This document shows positions 1 to 9,000 of a DNA stretch of 64,000 nucleotides, piece by piece. Below the pieces are notes generated by a model. That model made no database searches. It was not told where the DNA came from and was given only the letters and a program-made list of their open reading frames with translations. The DNA is from Allostella sp. ATCC 35155 (GTDB taxonomy: Bacteria; Pseudomonadota; Alphaproteobacteria; ATCC43930; Allostellaceae): assembly GCA_006738865.1 (NCBI GenBank), contig AP019701.1, forward strand, positions 921,001-985,000, read 5' to 3'. Numbering within the stretch: the stretch's first letter is position 1; every line of letters starts with the position of its first letter. Both the position numbers and the translations under genes were made by a program.

Positions 1-957
1 GACGACGACTATGTCGTCGTGCTCGACGGCTCGGTCGGCCGCAAGGTGCTGATCGGCGGCTTCGGCGACGACGAGATCGAGATCGTCGACAGCTCGGGCA
101 ACGGGTCGGCCCAGATCCTGCCGAACACGCAGGTGGAAGCGTCGGGTGGCGAGGGCGACGACGTCATCCGCTACTATCGCGGCCTGTTCATCACCGACGC
201 CAACGACGGCGGTGCCGACGGCGACCGGCTGGTCATCGAGGGCTCGACCATCCTGACCTTGCGCGACAAGTCGATCGAGAACATCGAGACGGTCGAGTTC
301 AGCGACGAGAACGATTCGGTCGTCTTCGCCGACGGCAACAACGTCAAGGACGCCGACGGCAATGACGGCGACGATCTGCTCGATGCCAGCCGCGAGACGT
401 CGTCCGGCTACATCCTCTACGGCCATGAGGGCAACGACACGCTGATCGGCGGCGCCGGTGCGGACAGCATCCGCGGCGGCGACGGCGAGGACCTGCTGAC
501 GGGCGGCGCCGGCGCCGACACCTTCCACGCGATCGAGCGCCCGAACGACGACGGCCATTATTCCGACGTCATCCAGGACTTCACGGGCACCGTCGACACG
601 CTGGCCTTCAACGGCAACGCGTTCGCCGACGTGTCGGCGATCGACGGCTACAAGGGCACGGCCGGCGACAGCGCGACGGCCAACGACAACCTGCTGATCG
701 CGACGGGCGACAGCTACTCGATCGCCTCGTTCGACACCTTCCTCTCGATCGGTACCGCCGATACCGACAAGCCCGGTTTCTACATCTTCTTCAATGCCAG
801 CACGAACCGCGGCGAGATCTGGTTCGACACCTCCATGATCTCGACCGAAGGGGCGCGGCTGATCGCCACCTTCAACAACATCACGGCGATCAACCAGCTG
901 TCCCAGTTCGACGAGGGCCCCAACGGAGGGAACTCGGGAGACTTCGTCATCATCTGA
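1..957 (+). CDS. RTX-type calcium-binding protein, 3' part only
   Basis: The reading frame is open from base 1, so the true start lies upstream and only about 318 C-terminal residues are seen. Around bases 415-520 there are glycine-aspartate nonapeptides of the hemolysin type (GGAGADSIRGGDGEDLLTGG is one run), which in this family bind calcium in a parallel beta-roll after type I secretion. The last ~140 residues (from about base 540) form a module with VIQDFTG, DKPGFYIFFNA, GEIWFDTSM and ATFNNIT. The same module occurs three times in the next gene. No type I secretion genes are in the window. Function beyond secreted or surface calcium binding is unknown. The protein ends GDFVII, identical to the neighbour's end. 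Confidence 0.85.
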   Translation, partial: DDDYVVVLDGSVGRKVLIGGFGDDEIEIVDSSGNGSAQILPNTQVEASGGEGDDVIRYYRGLFITDANDGGADGDRLVIEGSTILTLRDKSIENIETVEFSDENDSVVFADGNNVKDADGNDGDDLLDASRETSSGYILYGHEGNDTLIGGAGADSIRGGDGEDLLTGGAGADTFHAIERPNDDGHYSDVIQDFTGTVDTLAFNGNAFADVSAIDGYKGTAGDSATANDNLLIATGDSYSIASFDTFLSIGTADTDKPGFYIFFNASTNRGEIWFDTSMISTEGARLIATFNNITAINQLSQFDEGPNGGNSGDFVII

Positions 958-980
958 GCGACGACGTCGCCGCAATGCGG

Positions 981-1010
981 AACGGCCGGGGCTTGCCCCG
1001 GCCGTTCTTC
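981..1010 (+). terminator. Rho-independent terminator
   Basis: A perfect 12-bp stem (AACGGCCGGGGC with its complement, TT loop) lies 24 bases after the stop and is followed by CTTCGTTT. It is identical to the terminator of the next gene. Confidence 0.85.
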
Positions 1011-1199
1011 GTTTCCGCCTCCGGAATCCCGGAGACGCCCCAGCCGAGGCACAACCGCGAGCCCGCGAGCTCGAACGGATCTTCTGCGCGATTTCGTCCT
1101 CCATATCTTCCAATCAAGGTTGCCGTCGGCGGCGGCTGCTGATAATCGACATCAACGATCGGTTGCGATCGGGGATGGAGATCAGTCAGGGCGTTGTTT

Positions 1200-4100
1200 A
1201 TGGCGGTCATCAGTTGGGATGGGACGAGCAATCTCGATCTGAAGGTCCTGGGCCGGACATTCGACCTTCGATCGGACGTGCTGCAAATTTCCGATCCGAC
1301 GCTCCAGGCGAACCAGTTCGACCTGGTCGAGAACGGCACGGACCTGGCGATCGTCAAGTCGCGCGACGCGACGGGCGCGCCGCTGCCGGCGGCGGACGTC
1401 ACCTACGCCTATATCCCGAACATGCTCGTGCGCCAGGTCGGCGGCACGGACGCGTCGCCGGTTTCCTCGAACATCGTGCTGTCGAACGGCGGCCAGCTCT
1501 GGGTCGGCGACCGTCTGACGGACACGCTGCTGGACGACGCCGGCAACGACGCGACGGCGCTGTCGACCGTTATCGAGGCGATACAGGTCTTTGGGCTGGG
1601 CGGCGCTGACACCATCGTCACGGGCAGCGGCGCGGACCGCATCTACGGCAACAAGGGTGAGGATTTCATCTCGGGCGGCGCCGGCAACGACTCGCTCTAT
1701 GGCGGCCAGGAGAACGACACGGTCTCCGGCGGCGGCGGCAACGACAATGTCGCGGGCGACCTCGGCAACGACATGGTCAATGGCGGGTCGGGCAACGACA
1801 TCCTCTATGGCGGTGCCGGCAACGACATCCTCGATCCCGACACCGGCAACGACACGCTGTTCGCCGGCAACGGCAACGACACGGTCACGATCGGTGACAG
1901 CGATACCGGTGACAAGCTGGTCTACATGGACAGGATGCAGGATCAGGTGAACATCCTGTTCACGCCTGGAGATCATGTCGTCTATCTCGGCGACGACAAC
2001 GACCATGCCTCTCTGGAAGCCAACTCCGGCGACATTCAGGTCTTCGGACAAGATGGCGACGACCTGATCAGGGCGACCAACGCCAGCTCGGACACGCTCG
2101 ACGGCGGCAATGGCGCCGACTCTGTCATGGTCGAGAACGGTGCGGCCGGCGACAAGCTGCTGATCGGCGGGTTCGGCGACGACTATCTCCGGGTCGAGGA
2201 TTTCTTCGACGCTGCGGGTCTCCAGATACTGCCCAAGACCCAAGTGGCCGTATCGGGCGGAGAAGGGGATGATGTGGTCGAGTTTGGTCGCGGCGTCTTC
2301 ATCACGGATGCCATCGATGGTGGGGCCGGTGATGATCGGTTCCAGGCATCCGGCCAGACCATCCTGTCCCTGCGTGACCAGTCGATCGAGAACGTCGAGA
2401 GCGTCCATTTCAGCGGAAACGATGATTCGGTCATTTTCGCCGACGGCAACGTCGACGTCGGCGCCACCCTTTTCGTCAGCGACTTCGGGGGTGCCGACTT
2501 GTTCGACGGCTCGCGCGAAACCGACGGGCACTTCGTGATCGACGGGGGAAGCGGCGGCGACACACTGACTGGCGGCGCCCTCGCCGACACGATCATCGGT
2601 GGTTTCGGCTCGGACCTGCTGCGGGGCAATGGCGGTGCAGATGTGTTCCGCAATACCTACAGCTGGAACAGCGAGGCTTATCCCGACGTCATCCAGGACT
2701 TCACGGGCGGCGTCGACAAGCTGGCCTTCGACAGCAGCGCCTTCTCGGACGTGTCGGCGATCGACGGCTACAAGGGTTCGGTCGGCGACAATGCGACGGC
2801 CGGCGACAACCTGCTCATCGGGACAGACAACAGCTACTCGATCGGCTCGTTCGACACCTTCCTCTCGGTGGGAACCGCCGACACCGACAAGCCGGGCTTC
2901 TACATCTTCTTCAACGCGACCGCGAACCGCGGCGAGATCTGGTTCGACACCTCGATGGTGTCGACCGACGGCGCGGTGCTGATCGCCACCTTCAACAACA
3001 TCACGGCGGCCAACCAGCTGGCCCAGTTCGACGAAGGCCCCAATGGGAGCAATTCCGGAGACTTCGTCGTCGATGACTCCGACCCCCCGAACGGCGACAC
3101 CGATCCCCCGGACGGCGACACCGACCCCCCGGACGGCGACACCGATCCTCCGGACGGCGACACCGATCCCCCGGACGGCGACACCGACCCCCCGGACGGC
3201 GACACCGACCCCCCGGACGGCGACACCGATCCGCCGGACGGCGACACCGATCCCCCGGACGGCGACACCGACCCCCCGGACGGCGACACCGACCCGCCGG
3301 ACGGCGACACCGACCCGCCGGACGGCGACCCCGACCCGCCGGACGGCGACACCGATCCGCCGGATGGCGACACCGATCCGCCGGACGGCGACCCCGGCAC
3401 GGTTCCCGGTGACGACGTCCAGCTGACCGGCGGCGAAGGGGCGGACACGCTGCAGGGCAGCGACGGGCCGGATCTGCTGACGGGCAATGGCGGCGCGGAT
3501 GTGTTCCGGCATCGCCACGGCTGGAACAGCGAGGCCTATCCCGACGTCATCCAGGATTTCACGGGCGGCCTCGACAAGCTGGCCTTCGACGGCAACGCGT
3601 TCTCGGACGTGTCGGCGATCGACGGCTACAGGGGCACGGCCGGCGACAGCGCGACGGCCAACGACAACCTGCTGATCGCGACGGGTGCCGGCTACTCGAT
3701 CGGCTCCTTCGACACCTTCCTCTCGGTGGGTGCGGCCGATACCGACAAGCCAGGCTTCTACATCTTCTTCAACGCCGGCACGAGCCGCGGCGAGATCTGG
3801 TTCGACACCTCGATGGTGTCGACCGACGGCGCGCGGCTGATCGCCACCTTCAACAACATCACGGCGGTCAACCAGTTGGCCCAGTTCGACGAGGGCGCCA
3901 ACGGCGGCAACTCCGGAGACTTCATCGTCGGAGACGTGGACCCGCCGGACGGCGACCCCGGCACGGTTCCCGGTGACGACGTCCAGCTGACCGGCGGCGA
4001 AGGGGCGGACACGCTGCAGGGCAGCGACGGGCCGGATCTGCTGACGGGCAATGGCGGCGCGGATGTGTTCCGGCATCGCCACGGCTGGAACAGCGAGGCC

Positions 4101-4499
4101 TATCCCGACGTCATCCAGGACTTCACGGGCGGCCTCGACAAGCTGGCCTTCGACGGCAACGCGTTCTCGGACGTGTCGGCGATCGACGGCTACAGGGGCA
4201 CAGCCGGCGACAGCGCGACGGCCAACGACAACCTGCTGATCGCGACGGGTACCAGCTACTCGATCGGCTCGTTCGACACCTTCCTCTCGGTGGGTGCGGC
4301 CGACACGGACAAGCCCGGCTTCTACATCTTCTTCAACGCCGGCACGAGCCGCGGCGAGATCTGGTTCGACACCTCCATGATCTCGACCGATGGCGCGCGG
4401 CTGATCGCCACCTTCAACAACATCACGGCGATCAACCAGCTGTCCCAGTTCGACGAGGGCCCCAACGGAGGGAACTCGGGAGACTTCGTCATCATCTGA
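1200..4499 (+). CDS. RTX-type calcium-binding protein with repeated C-terminal modules
   Basis: 1099 residues starting MAVISWDG; a TTG at 1194 is a possible earlier start, and the ribosome site is weak (CAGG at 1187). There is no N-terminal signal peptide, as expected for type I secretion substrates. Residues about 145-230 carry a run of GGxGND nonapeptides (calcium beta-roll). A ~140-residue module (VIQDFTGG, DKPGFYIFFNA, GEIWFDTSM, ATFNNIT) then appears at bases about 2680-3070, 3530-3930 and 4095-4495, each led by a short RTX motif. Fifteen DPPDGDT heptads separate the first and second modules. The last two modules are almost identical at DNA level. It is paralogous to the truncated gene upstream and probably arose by duplication. 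Substrate and role are unknown; adhesion or extracellular matrix binding is inference only. Confidence 0.85.
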   Translation: MAVISWDGTSNLDLKVLGRTFDLRSDVLQISDPTLQANQFDLVENGTDLAIVKSRDATGAPLPAADVTYAYIPNMLVRQVGGTDASPVSSNIVLSNGGQLWVGDRLTDTLLDDAGNDATALSTVIEAIQVFGLGGADTIVTGSGADRIYGNKGEDFISGGAGNDSLYGGQENDTVSGGGGNDNVAGDLGNDMVNGGSGNDILYGGAGNDILDPDTGNDTLFAGNGNDTVTIGDSDTGDKLVYMDRMQDQVNILFTPGDHVVYLGDDNDHASLEANSGDIQVFGQDGDDLIRATNASSDTLDGGNGADSVMVENGAAGDKLLIGGFGDDYLRVEDFFDAAGLQILPKTQVAVSGGEGDDVVEFGRGVFITDAIDGGAGDDRFQASGQTILSLRDQSIENVESVHFSGNDDSVIFADGNVDVGATLFVSDFGGADLFDGSRETDGHFVIDGGSGGDTLTGGALADTIIGGFGSDLLRGNGGADVFRNTYSWNSEAYPDVIQDFTGGVDKLAFDSSAFSDVSAIDGYKGSVGDNATAGDNLLIGTDNSYSIGSFDTFLSVGTADTDKPGFYIFFNATANRGEIWFDTSMVSTDGAVLIATFNNITAANQLAQFDEGPNGSNSGDFVVDDSDPPNGDTDPPDGDTDPPDGDTDPPDGDTDPPDGDTDPPDGDTDPPDGDTDPPDGDTDPPDGDTDPPDGDTDPPDGDTDPPDGDPDPPDGDTDPPDGDTDPPDGDPGTVPGDDVQLTGGEGADTLQGSDGPDLLTGNGGADVFRHRHGWNSEAYPDVIQDFTGGLDKLAFDGNAFSDVSAIDGYRGTAGDSATANDNLLIATGAGYSIGSFDTFLSVGAADTDKPGFYIFFNAGTSRGEIWFDTSMVSTDGARLIATFNNITAVNQLAQFDEGANGGNSGDFIVGDVDPPDGDPGTVPGDDVQLTGGEGADTLQGSDGPDLLTGNGGADVFRHRHGWNSEAYPDVIQDFTGGLDKLAFDGNAFSDVSAIDGYRGTAGDSATANDNLLIATGTSYSIGSFDTFLSVGAADTDKPGFYIFFNAGTSRGEIWFDTSMISTDGARLIATFNNITAINQLSQFDEGPNGGNSGDFVII
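3081..3395 (+). repeat. 21-bp minisatellite encoding DPPDGDT x15
   Basis: Fifteen tandem 21-bp units (type GACCCCCCGGACGGCGACAC plus C) run without interruption and in frame inside the RTX gene. Units differ mainly at third codon positions (GAC/GAT, CCC/CCG). They encode an acidic, proline-rich linker between two C-terminal modules. Copy number is likely to vary between strains. Confidence 0.95.
3396..4499 (+). repeat. 564-bp tandem repeat of a whole protein module
   Basis: The sequence starting GGCACGGTTCCCGG at 3396 recurs at 3960, and near-identity continues to the end of the gene. One unit is 188 residues: a short linker, an RTX motif and the VIQDFTGG...ATFNNIT module. Differences are a few percent, so the duplication is recent or is kept uniform by gene conversion. 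Confidence 0.9.
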
Positions 4500-4522
4500 G
4501 CGACGACGTCGCCGCAATGCGG

Positions 4523-4552
4523 AACGGCCGGGGCTTGCCCCGGCCGTTCTTC
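4523..4552 (+). terminator. Rho-independent terminator
   Basis: Same 12-bp perfect stem with TT loop as at 981. It is part of a 159-bp stretch (4395-4553) identical to 853-1011. Confidence 0.85.
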
Positions 4553-4580
4553 GCTATCGCCCCGGAAAACCGGGGAAGTC

Positions 4581-5249
4581 TCAGCCGAGATGCCTGGCGA
4601 AGAATGCCTGCGTGCGCTCCCACGCCTGGTCGGCGCAGGCGGGGGTGAAGTCCTTGCGCTCGTCGCAGGCGAAGCCGTGGCCGGCCGGATAGACGTGGAT
4701 TTCGACGTCCGGGTGGGCGCGCGCGATCTTCAGCACGTCCGACAGGGGAATGCCGCCGTCGCGGTCGCCGAAATGCAGCATGGTCGGCGCCCTCGGCGCC
4801 TCGCCGAGGAAGGGCACGATCTGGCCGCCGTAATAGCCGACCGACGCCTGCACCCGCAGCCGCGCCGCGGCGAGGTAGGAGACGGAGCCCCCCCAGCAGA
4901 AGCCGACCGTGCCGACCTTCAGCCCTTCGTCCGCGAGCAGGGCCACGGCCGCGGCGACGTCGGCGACCACCGCGTCCCAATCCGTCTTGGCGCGGATGTC
5001 TCGGCCGGCCGCGATGTCGTCTGCCTCGTAGCCGAGCGAGACGCCGCGCTGGACGCGGTCGAAGAGCGCCGGCGCCACGGCGGCATAGCCGGCCGCGGCA
5101 TAGCGGTCGGTCACGTTGCGCATGTGGTGGTTGACGCCGAATATCTCCTGGATCACGACCATGCCGGCCTTCGGCTTACCAGCGGGGTCGGCCCGGTAGG
5201 CGGCCAGCTTGTGGCCGTCCTTGGCGTTCAGTTCGATGTCCTTGCCCAT
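4581..5249 (-). CDS. Dienelactone hydrolase family protein
   Basis: 222 residues, alpha/beta hydrolase fold, likely cytoplasmic. The family triad is visible: Cys118 in GFCWGG, Asp164 in FGDRDGG and His191 in PAGHGF. Glu35 in VIQEIFGVN is the residue that primes the cysteine in dienelactone hydrolases. The family hydrolyses dienelactones in aromatic breakdown, but many members act on other esters, so the substrate is unknown. The ATG at 5249 follows GGGAGAATCC; the frame is open further upstream but only as a shadow of the amidohydrolase gene. It is the last gene of a four-gene minus-strand operon, 23 bases after the third amidohydrolase. Confidence 0.88.
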   Translation of the reverse strand: MGKDIELNAKDGHKLAAYRADPAGKPKAGMVVIQEIFGVNHHMRNVTDRYAAAGYAAVAPALFDRVQRGVSLGYEADDIAAGRDIRAKTDWDAVVADVAAAVALLADEGLKVGTVGFCWGGSVSYLAAARLRVQASVGYYGGQIVPFLGEAPRAPTMLHFGDRDGGIPLSDVLKIARAHPDVEIHVYPAGHGFACDERKDFTPACADQAWERTQAFFARHLG

Positions 5250-5272
5250 CGGATTCTCCCTCTTGGTTCCGG

Positions 5273-6472
5273 TCAGGATGCGGCGGTGCCGAGCTTGGCC
5301 TCGACCAGCCTGGCGAACAGCGTCGCGCCCAGCGGCAGCACCTCGTCGTTGAAGTCGTAGCCGGGGTTGTGGACCTCGCAGCTGCCGCCATGGTCGCCGG
5401 ACCCGCCCTGGCCGGTCAGGATGAAGGCGCCCGGCACCGCGTTCAGCATGTAGGAGAAATCCTCCGACCCCATGACGAGCGCGCCGTTGCGGTTGACGTT
5501 CTCCTCGCCGACCAGCGTCGCGGCGACGTCGGCGATGAAGGCCGTTTCCGCGGCATGGTTGACCAGCGGCGGATAGCCTTGGCGGATGTCGCAATGGGCC
5601 ATCGCGCCGTAGGCGGCGGCGACCTGGGTCGCGATCCGCGCCAGCCCCTGCATCTGCGCGTCCATCACCTCCTGGCGGAAGGCGCGGATGGTGCCGCGCA
5701 GCACCGCCGTCTCGGGGATGACGTTGTAGGCGTCGCCGGCATGGACCTGGGTGATGCTGAGCACGGCGGGATCGTGCGGCGAGAGCGTGCGCGAGCGGAT
5801 GGTCTGGGCGGCGGTCACGATGTGCGCGGCGACGACCACCGGGTCGATGCCCGATTCCGGCCGCGCCCCGTGGGTGCCCTTGCCCTTGATGGTGATGTCG
5901 AAGCTGCCGGCGCCGGCCATCATCGGGCCGGAGCGGATCTGGAACGTGCCGACCGGCAGGCTCGGCCGGTTGTGCATCCCGAACACCGAATCGCAGGGGA
6001 ACTTCTGAAACAACCCCTCTTCCACCATGACCCGCCCGCCGCCGGGGCCTTCCTCGGCCGGCTGGAAGATGAAGTGCACGGTGCCCTGGAACTTCCGCGT
6101 CTCGGAGAGGTAGCGCGCGGCCGTCAGAAGCATCGCCGTGTGCCCGTCATGGCCGCAGCCATGCATCCGGCCGGGATATTTCGAGGCGTGCGCGAAGGTG
6201 TTGGTCTCGTGCATCGGCAGGCAGTCCATGTCGGCGCGCAAGCCGATCGAGTTCGGGCTGTTGCCGACGCGGATGGTGCCGACGACGCCGGTCTTGGCGA
6301 TGCCGGTCGTCACCTCGCAGCCATATTCGCGCAGCTTCTCGGCGACGATGGCGGACGTCCGCTCCTCCTCGAACCCGAGCTCGGGATGGGCATGGATGTC
6401 GCGCCGCACGGCGGTCATCTCCGCGTGCCAGGACTGGATCAGCGGGTCGATCTTCATGGGGCCGGGCTTCAT
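5273..6472 (-). CDS. M20 family amidohydrolase (third copy)
   Basis: 399 residues. Members of this family (HipO-, AbgB- and IAA-amino-acid-hydrolase-like) cleave N-acyl amino acids with two metal ions. Visible features are HAHPELGFEEE near the N-terminus, the metal ligands in MHGCGHDGHT, PAEEG and GMHNRP, the dimerisation-domain segment around GKGTHGA, and a terminal block GSEDFSYML plus a late His in EVHNPGYDFND. It is one of three tandem paralogues sharing long identical blocks. The spacer from the previous gene is 14 bases. A second ATG six codons in (MKIDP) matches the start of the first paralogue but has no ribosome site. Substrate is unknown. Confidence 0.88.
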   Translation of the reverse strand: MKPGPMKIDPLIQSWHAEMTAVRRDIHAHPELGFEEERTSAIVAEKLREYGCEVTTGIAKTGVVGTIRVGNSPNSIGLRADMDCLPMHETNTFAHASKYPGRMHGCGHDGHTAMLLTAARYLSETRKFQGTVHFIFQPAEEGPGGGRVMVEEGLFQKFPCDSVFGMHNRPSLPVGTFQIRSGPMMAGAGSFDITIKGKGTHGARPESGIDPVVVAAHIVTAAQTIRSRTLSPHDPAVLSITQVHAGDAYNVIPETAVLRGTIRAFRQEVMDAQMQGLARIATQVAAAYGAMAHCDIRQGYPPLVNHAAETAFIADVAATLVGEENVNRNGALVMGSEDFSYMLNAVPGAFILTGQGGSGDHGGSCEVHNPGYDFNDEVLPLGATLFARLVEAKLGTAAS

Positions 6473-6486
6473 CGGATGATGGTCCT

Positions 6487-7689
6487 TCAGGCGCTCTTGG
6501 GGGCGAGCTTGGCTTCGACGACCCGGGCGAAGAGGGTGGCGCCGAGCGGCAACAGCTCGTCGTTGAAGTCGTAGCCGGGGTTGTGCAGCTCGCAGCCGCC
6601 CGGACCGCCGATGTGCCCGCTGCCGCTGTGGCCGCCGCCCTGGCCCGACAGGATGAAGGCGCCGGGCACCGCCTCCAGCATGTAGGAGAAGTCCTCCGAC
6701 CCCATGACCCGCGGGCCGTTGCGCTGCACGTTCTCCTCGCCGACCAGGCTGACGGCGACGTCGGCCATGAAGGCGGCCTCCGTGGCGTCGTTGACCAGCG
6801 GCGGATATCCCGGGCGGATGTCGGGCTCGGCCTCGGCCCCGAAAGCGGCCGCGACCTCGCGGGCGACACGGGCCAGCGCACCCGTCACCTGCTCGCGCAC
6901 CGCGTTGCTGTAGCAGCGGATGGTGCCGCGCAGCACCGCGCGCTCGGGGATGACGTTGTAGGCGTCGCCGGCATGGATCTGGGTGAAGCTGACGACGACC
7001 GGCTCGTGCGGGCTGGTCGTACGCGAGACGATGGTCTGGGCCGCGCCGACGATGTGGGCCGCCACCAGCACCGGGTCGATCCCCGTCTCGGGCCGCGCGC
7101 CATGGGCGCCCTTGCCCTTGATGCGGATCTCAAAGCGGCAGCCGCCGGCCAGCATCGGGCCGGGCCGGATCGCGAACTGGCCGACCGGCAGGCTCGGCCG
7201 GTTGTGCATGGCGAAGATGGCGTCGCAGGGGAACTTTTGAAACAGCCCTTCTTCCACCATCACGCGCCCGCCGCCGCCGCCTTCCTCGGCCGGCTGGAAG
7301 ATGAGGTGGACAGTGCCCTGGAAGTTGCGCGTCTCGGCGAGGTACTTCGCCGCGCCCAGCAGCATCGTCGTGTGCCCGTCATGGCCGCAGCCATGCATCT
7401 TGCCGGGGTACTTCGAGGCATGCTCGAAGGTGTTGATCTCCTGCATCGGCAGGCAGTCCATGTCGGCGCGCAGGCCGACCGACGCCGGGCTGTTGCCGAC
7501 CCGGATGGTGCCGACGACGCCGGTCTTGGCGATGCCGGTCGTCACCTCGCAGCCGAACTCGCGCAGCTTGTCGGCGACGATGCCGGCGGTGCGCTCCTCC
7601 TCGAATCCCAGTTCGGGATGGGCATGGATGTCGCGCCGCCAGCGGATCATGTCCTCGTGGATGGCGGCGATGCGGGGCTCGATGTTCAT
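6487..7689 (-). CDS. M20 family amidohydrolase (second copy)
   Basis: 400 residues, starting MNIEPRIAAIHEDM. All family landmarks are present: HAHPELGFEEE, MHGCGHDGHT (Cys and His metal ligands), PAEEG, AMHNRP, GKGAHGA, GSEDFSYML and the late HNPGYDFND. It differs from its neighbours by a glycine/histidine-rich insert (GGGHSGSGHIGGPGG) before the last metal-binding His, a loop that may change substrate choice (inference). Spacers to its operon partners are 15 and 14 bases, so the three enzymes are made from one message. Confidence 0.88.
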   Translation of the reverse strand: MNIEPRIAAIHEDMIRWRRDIHAHPELGFEEERTAGIVADKLREFGCEVTTGIAKTGVVGTIRVGNSPASVGLRADMDCLPMQEINTFEHASKYPGKMHGCGHDGHTTMLLGAAKYLAETRNFQGTVHLIFQPAEEGGGGGRVMVEEGLFQKFPCDAIFAMHNRPSLPVGQFAIRPGPMLAGGCRFEIRIKGKGAHGARPETGIDPVLVAAHIVGAAQTIVSRTTSPHEPVVVSFTQIHAGDAYNVIPERAVLRGTIRCYSNAVREQVTGALARVAREVAAAFGAEAEPDIRPGYPPLVNDATEAAFMADVAVSLVGEENVQRNGPRVMGSEDFSYMLEAVPGAFILSGQGGGHSGSGHIGGPGGCELHNPGYDFNDELLPLGATLFARVVEAKLAPKSA

Positions 7690-7704
7690 GGTCGATCGCT
7701 CCCG

Positions 7705-8898
7705 TCAGGCCGCCGTCTCGGGGGACAGCTTCTTCTCGACCAGCCGCGCGAAGAGGGTGGCGCCCAGCGGCAGGACATCGTCGTTGAAGTCGTAGCCGGG
7801 ATTGTGGACCTCGCAGGAGGTGTGGCCCGAGCCATGGGTGCCGCCGCCCTGGCCCAGCATGACGAAGGCGCCCGGCACCCGCTGCAGCATGTAGGAGAAG
7901 TCCTCCGACCCCATGATGCGCGGGCCGTTGCGCTCGACATTCTCCGCCCCGACGATCTCGGTCGCGACATCGGCGAGGAAGCCCGCCTCCTTCTCGTCGT
8001 TCACCAGCGGCGGATAGCCGTCCTTGATGTCGACCACGACCTCGGCGCCGAAGGCGGCCGCCATCTCGCGGGCGATGCGGGTGAAGGTGGCGCGCACCTT
8101 CTCGCGCGCCTCCTCGGTGAAGCAGCGGATGGTGCCGCGCAGCACGGCCGTCTCGGGGATGACGTTGTAGGCGTCGCCGGCATGGATCTGCGTCACCGAC
8201 AGCACGACCGGGTCGTGCGGGCTCATCGTGCGCGAGACGATGCTCTGGGCGGCGGTCGCGATGTGGGCGGCGGTGATGACGGGGTCGACGCCGGTCTCGG
8301 GCTTGGCGCCGTGCGTGCCCTTGCCCTTCACGGTGATGTCGAAGCGCATGCCGCCCGCCAGCATCGGGCCGGGGCGGACCTGGAACTTGCCCGCCTCCAG
8401 CACCGGCCAGTTGTGCATGGCGAAGACCGCATCGCACGGGAACTTGTCGAACAGCCCTTCCTCGACCATCACCCGGCCACCGCCCTGGCCCTCCTCGGCC
8501 GGCTGGAAGATCAGGTGGACGGTGCCCTGGAAGTTGCGCGTCTCGGCGAGGTACTTCGCCGCGCCCAGCAGCATCGTCGTGTGCCCGTCATGGCCGCAGC
8601 CATGCATCCGCCCCTTGAACTTGGAGGCGTGGGGGAAGGTGTTGGTCTCCTGCATCGGCAGGCAGTCCATGTCGGCGCGCAGGCCGACCGAGGCCGGGCT
8701 GTTGCCGACCCGGATGGTCCCGACGACGCCGGTCTTGGCGATGCCCGTCGTCACCTCGCAGCCATACTCGCGCAGCTTGGCCGCGACGATGGCGCTGGTC
8801 CGCTCCTCCTCGAATCCGAGCTCGGGATGGGCGTGGATGTCGCGTCGGATGCCGGTCAGCTCGTCATGCCAGGCGGCGATCCTGGGTTCGATCTTCAT
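7705..8898 (-). CDS. M20 family amidohydrolase (first copy)
   Basis: 397 residues and the first gene of the operon. Residues 21-31 are IHAHPELGFEE. Expected metal ligands are Cys101 and His103 (GCGHDGHT), Glu135/136 (PAEEG) and His162 (MHNWP), with a late His in EVHNPGYDFND. GSEDFSYML is intact. It is likely a cytoplasmic aminoacylase or amidase for N-acyl amino acids or peptides. The start ATG at 8898 is preceded by GAGGGACCCCGCATC. No regulator is adjacent, so induction conditions cannot be read from context. Confidence 0.88.
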   Translation of the reverse strand: MKIEPRIAAWHDELTGIRRDIHAHPELGFEEERTSAIVAAKLREYGCEVTTGIAKTGVVGTIRVGNSPASVGLRADMDCLPMQETNTFPHASKFKGRMHGCGHDGHTTMLLGAAKYLAETRNFQGTVHLIFQPAEEGQGGGRVMVEEGLFDKFPCDAVFAMHNWPVLEAGKFQVRPGPMLAGGMRFDITVKGKGTHGAKPETGVDPVITAAHIATAAQSIVSRTMSPHDPVVLSVTQIHAGDAYNVIPETAVLRGTIRCFTEEAREKVRATFTRIAREMAAAFGAEVVVDIKDGYPPLVNDEKEAGFLADVATEIVGAENVERNGPRIMGSEDFSYMLQRVPGAFVMLGQGGGTHGSGHTSCEVHNPGYDFNDDVLPLGATLFARLVEKKLSPETAA

Positions 8899-9000
8899 GA
8901 TGCGGGGTCCCTCGGGACAGGGCGGGAAGACGGGAATGCCCCGATGCTAACCCCTCGCACCGTCGCGGTCGAGGCGGTGTGGGCGGGCCGCCGCCGTTGC

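Noticed and set aside
3081-3395. Possible CRISPR-like array (15 short direct repeats)
   Set aside because: There are no spacers; units are contiguous 21-mers in frame and code for a protein linker.
1182-4517. Long minus-strand open frame (1111 codons) opposite the RTX gene
   Set aside because: It mirrors the repeats of the plus-strand gene, has Val-Arg-Arg/Gly-rich low-complexity sequence and no recognisable domain; a GC-rich shadow.
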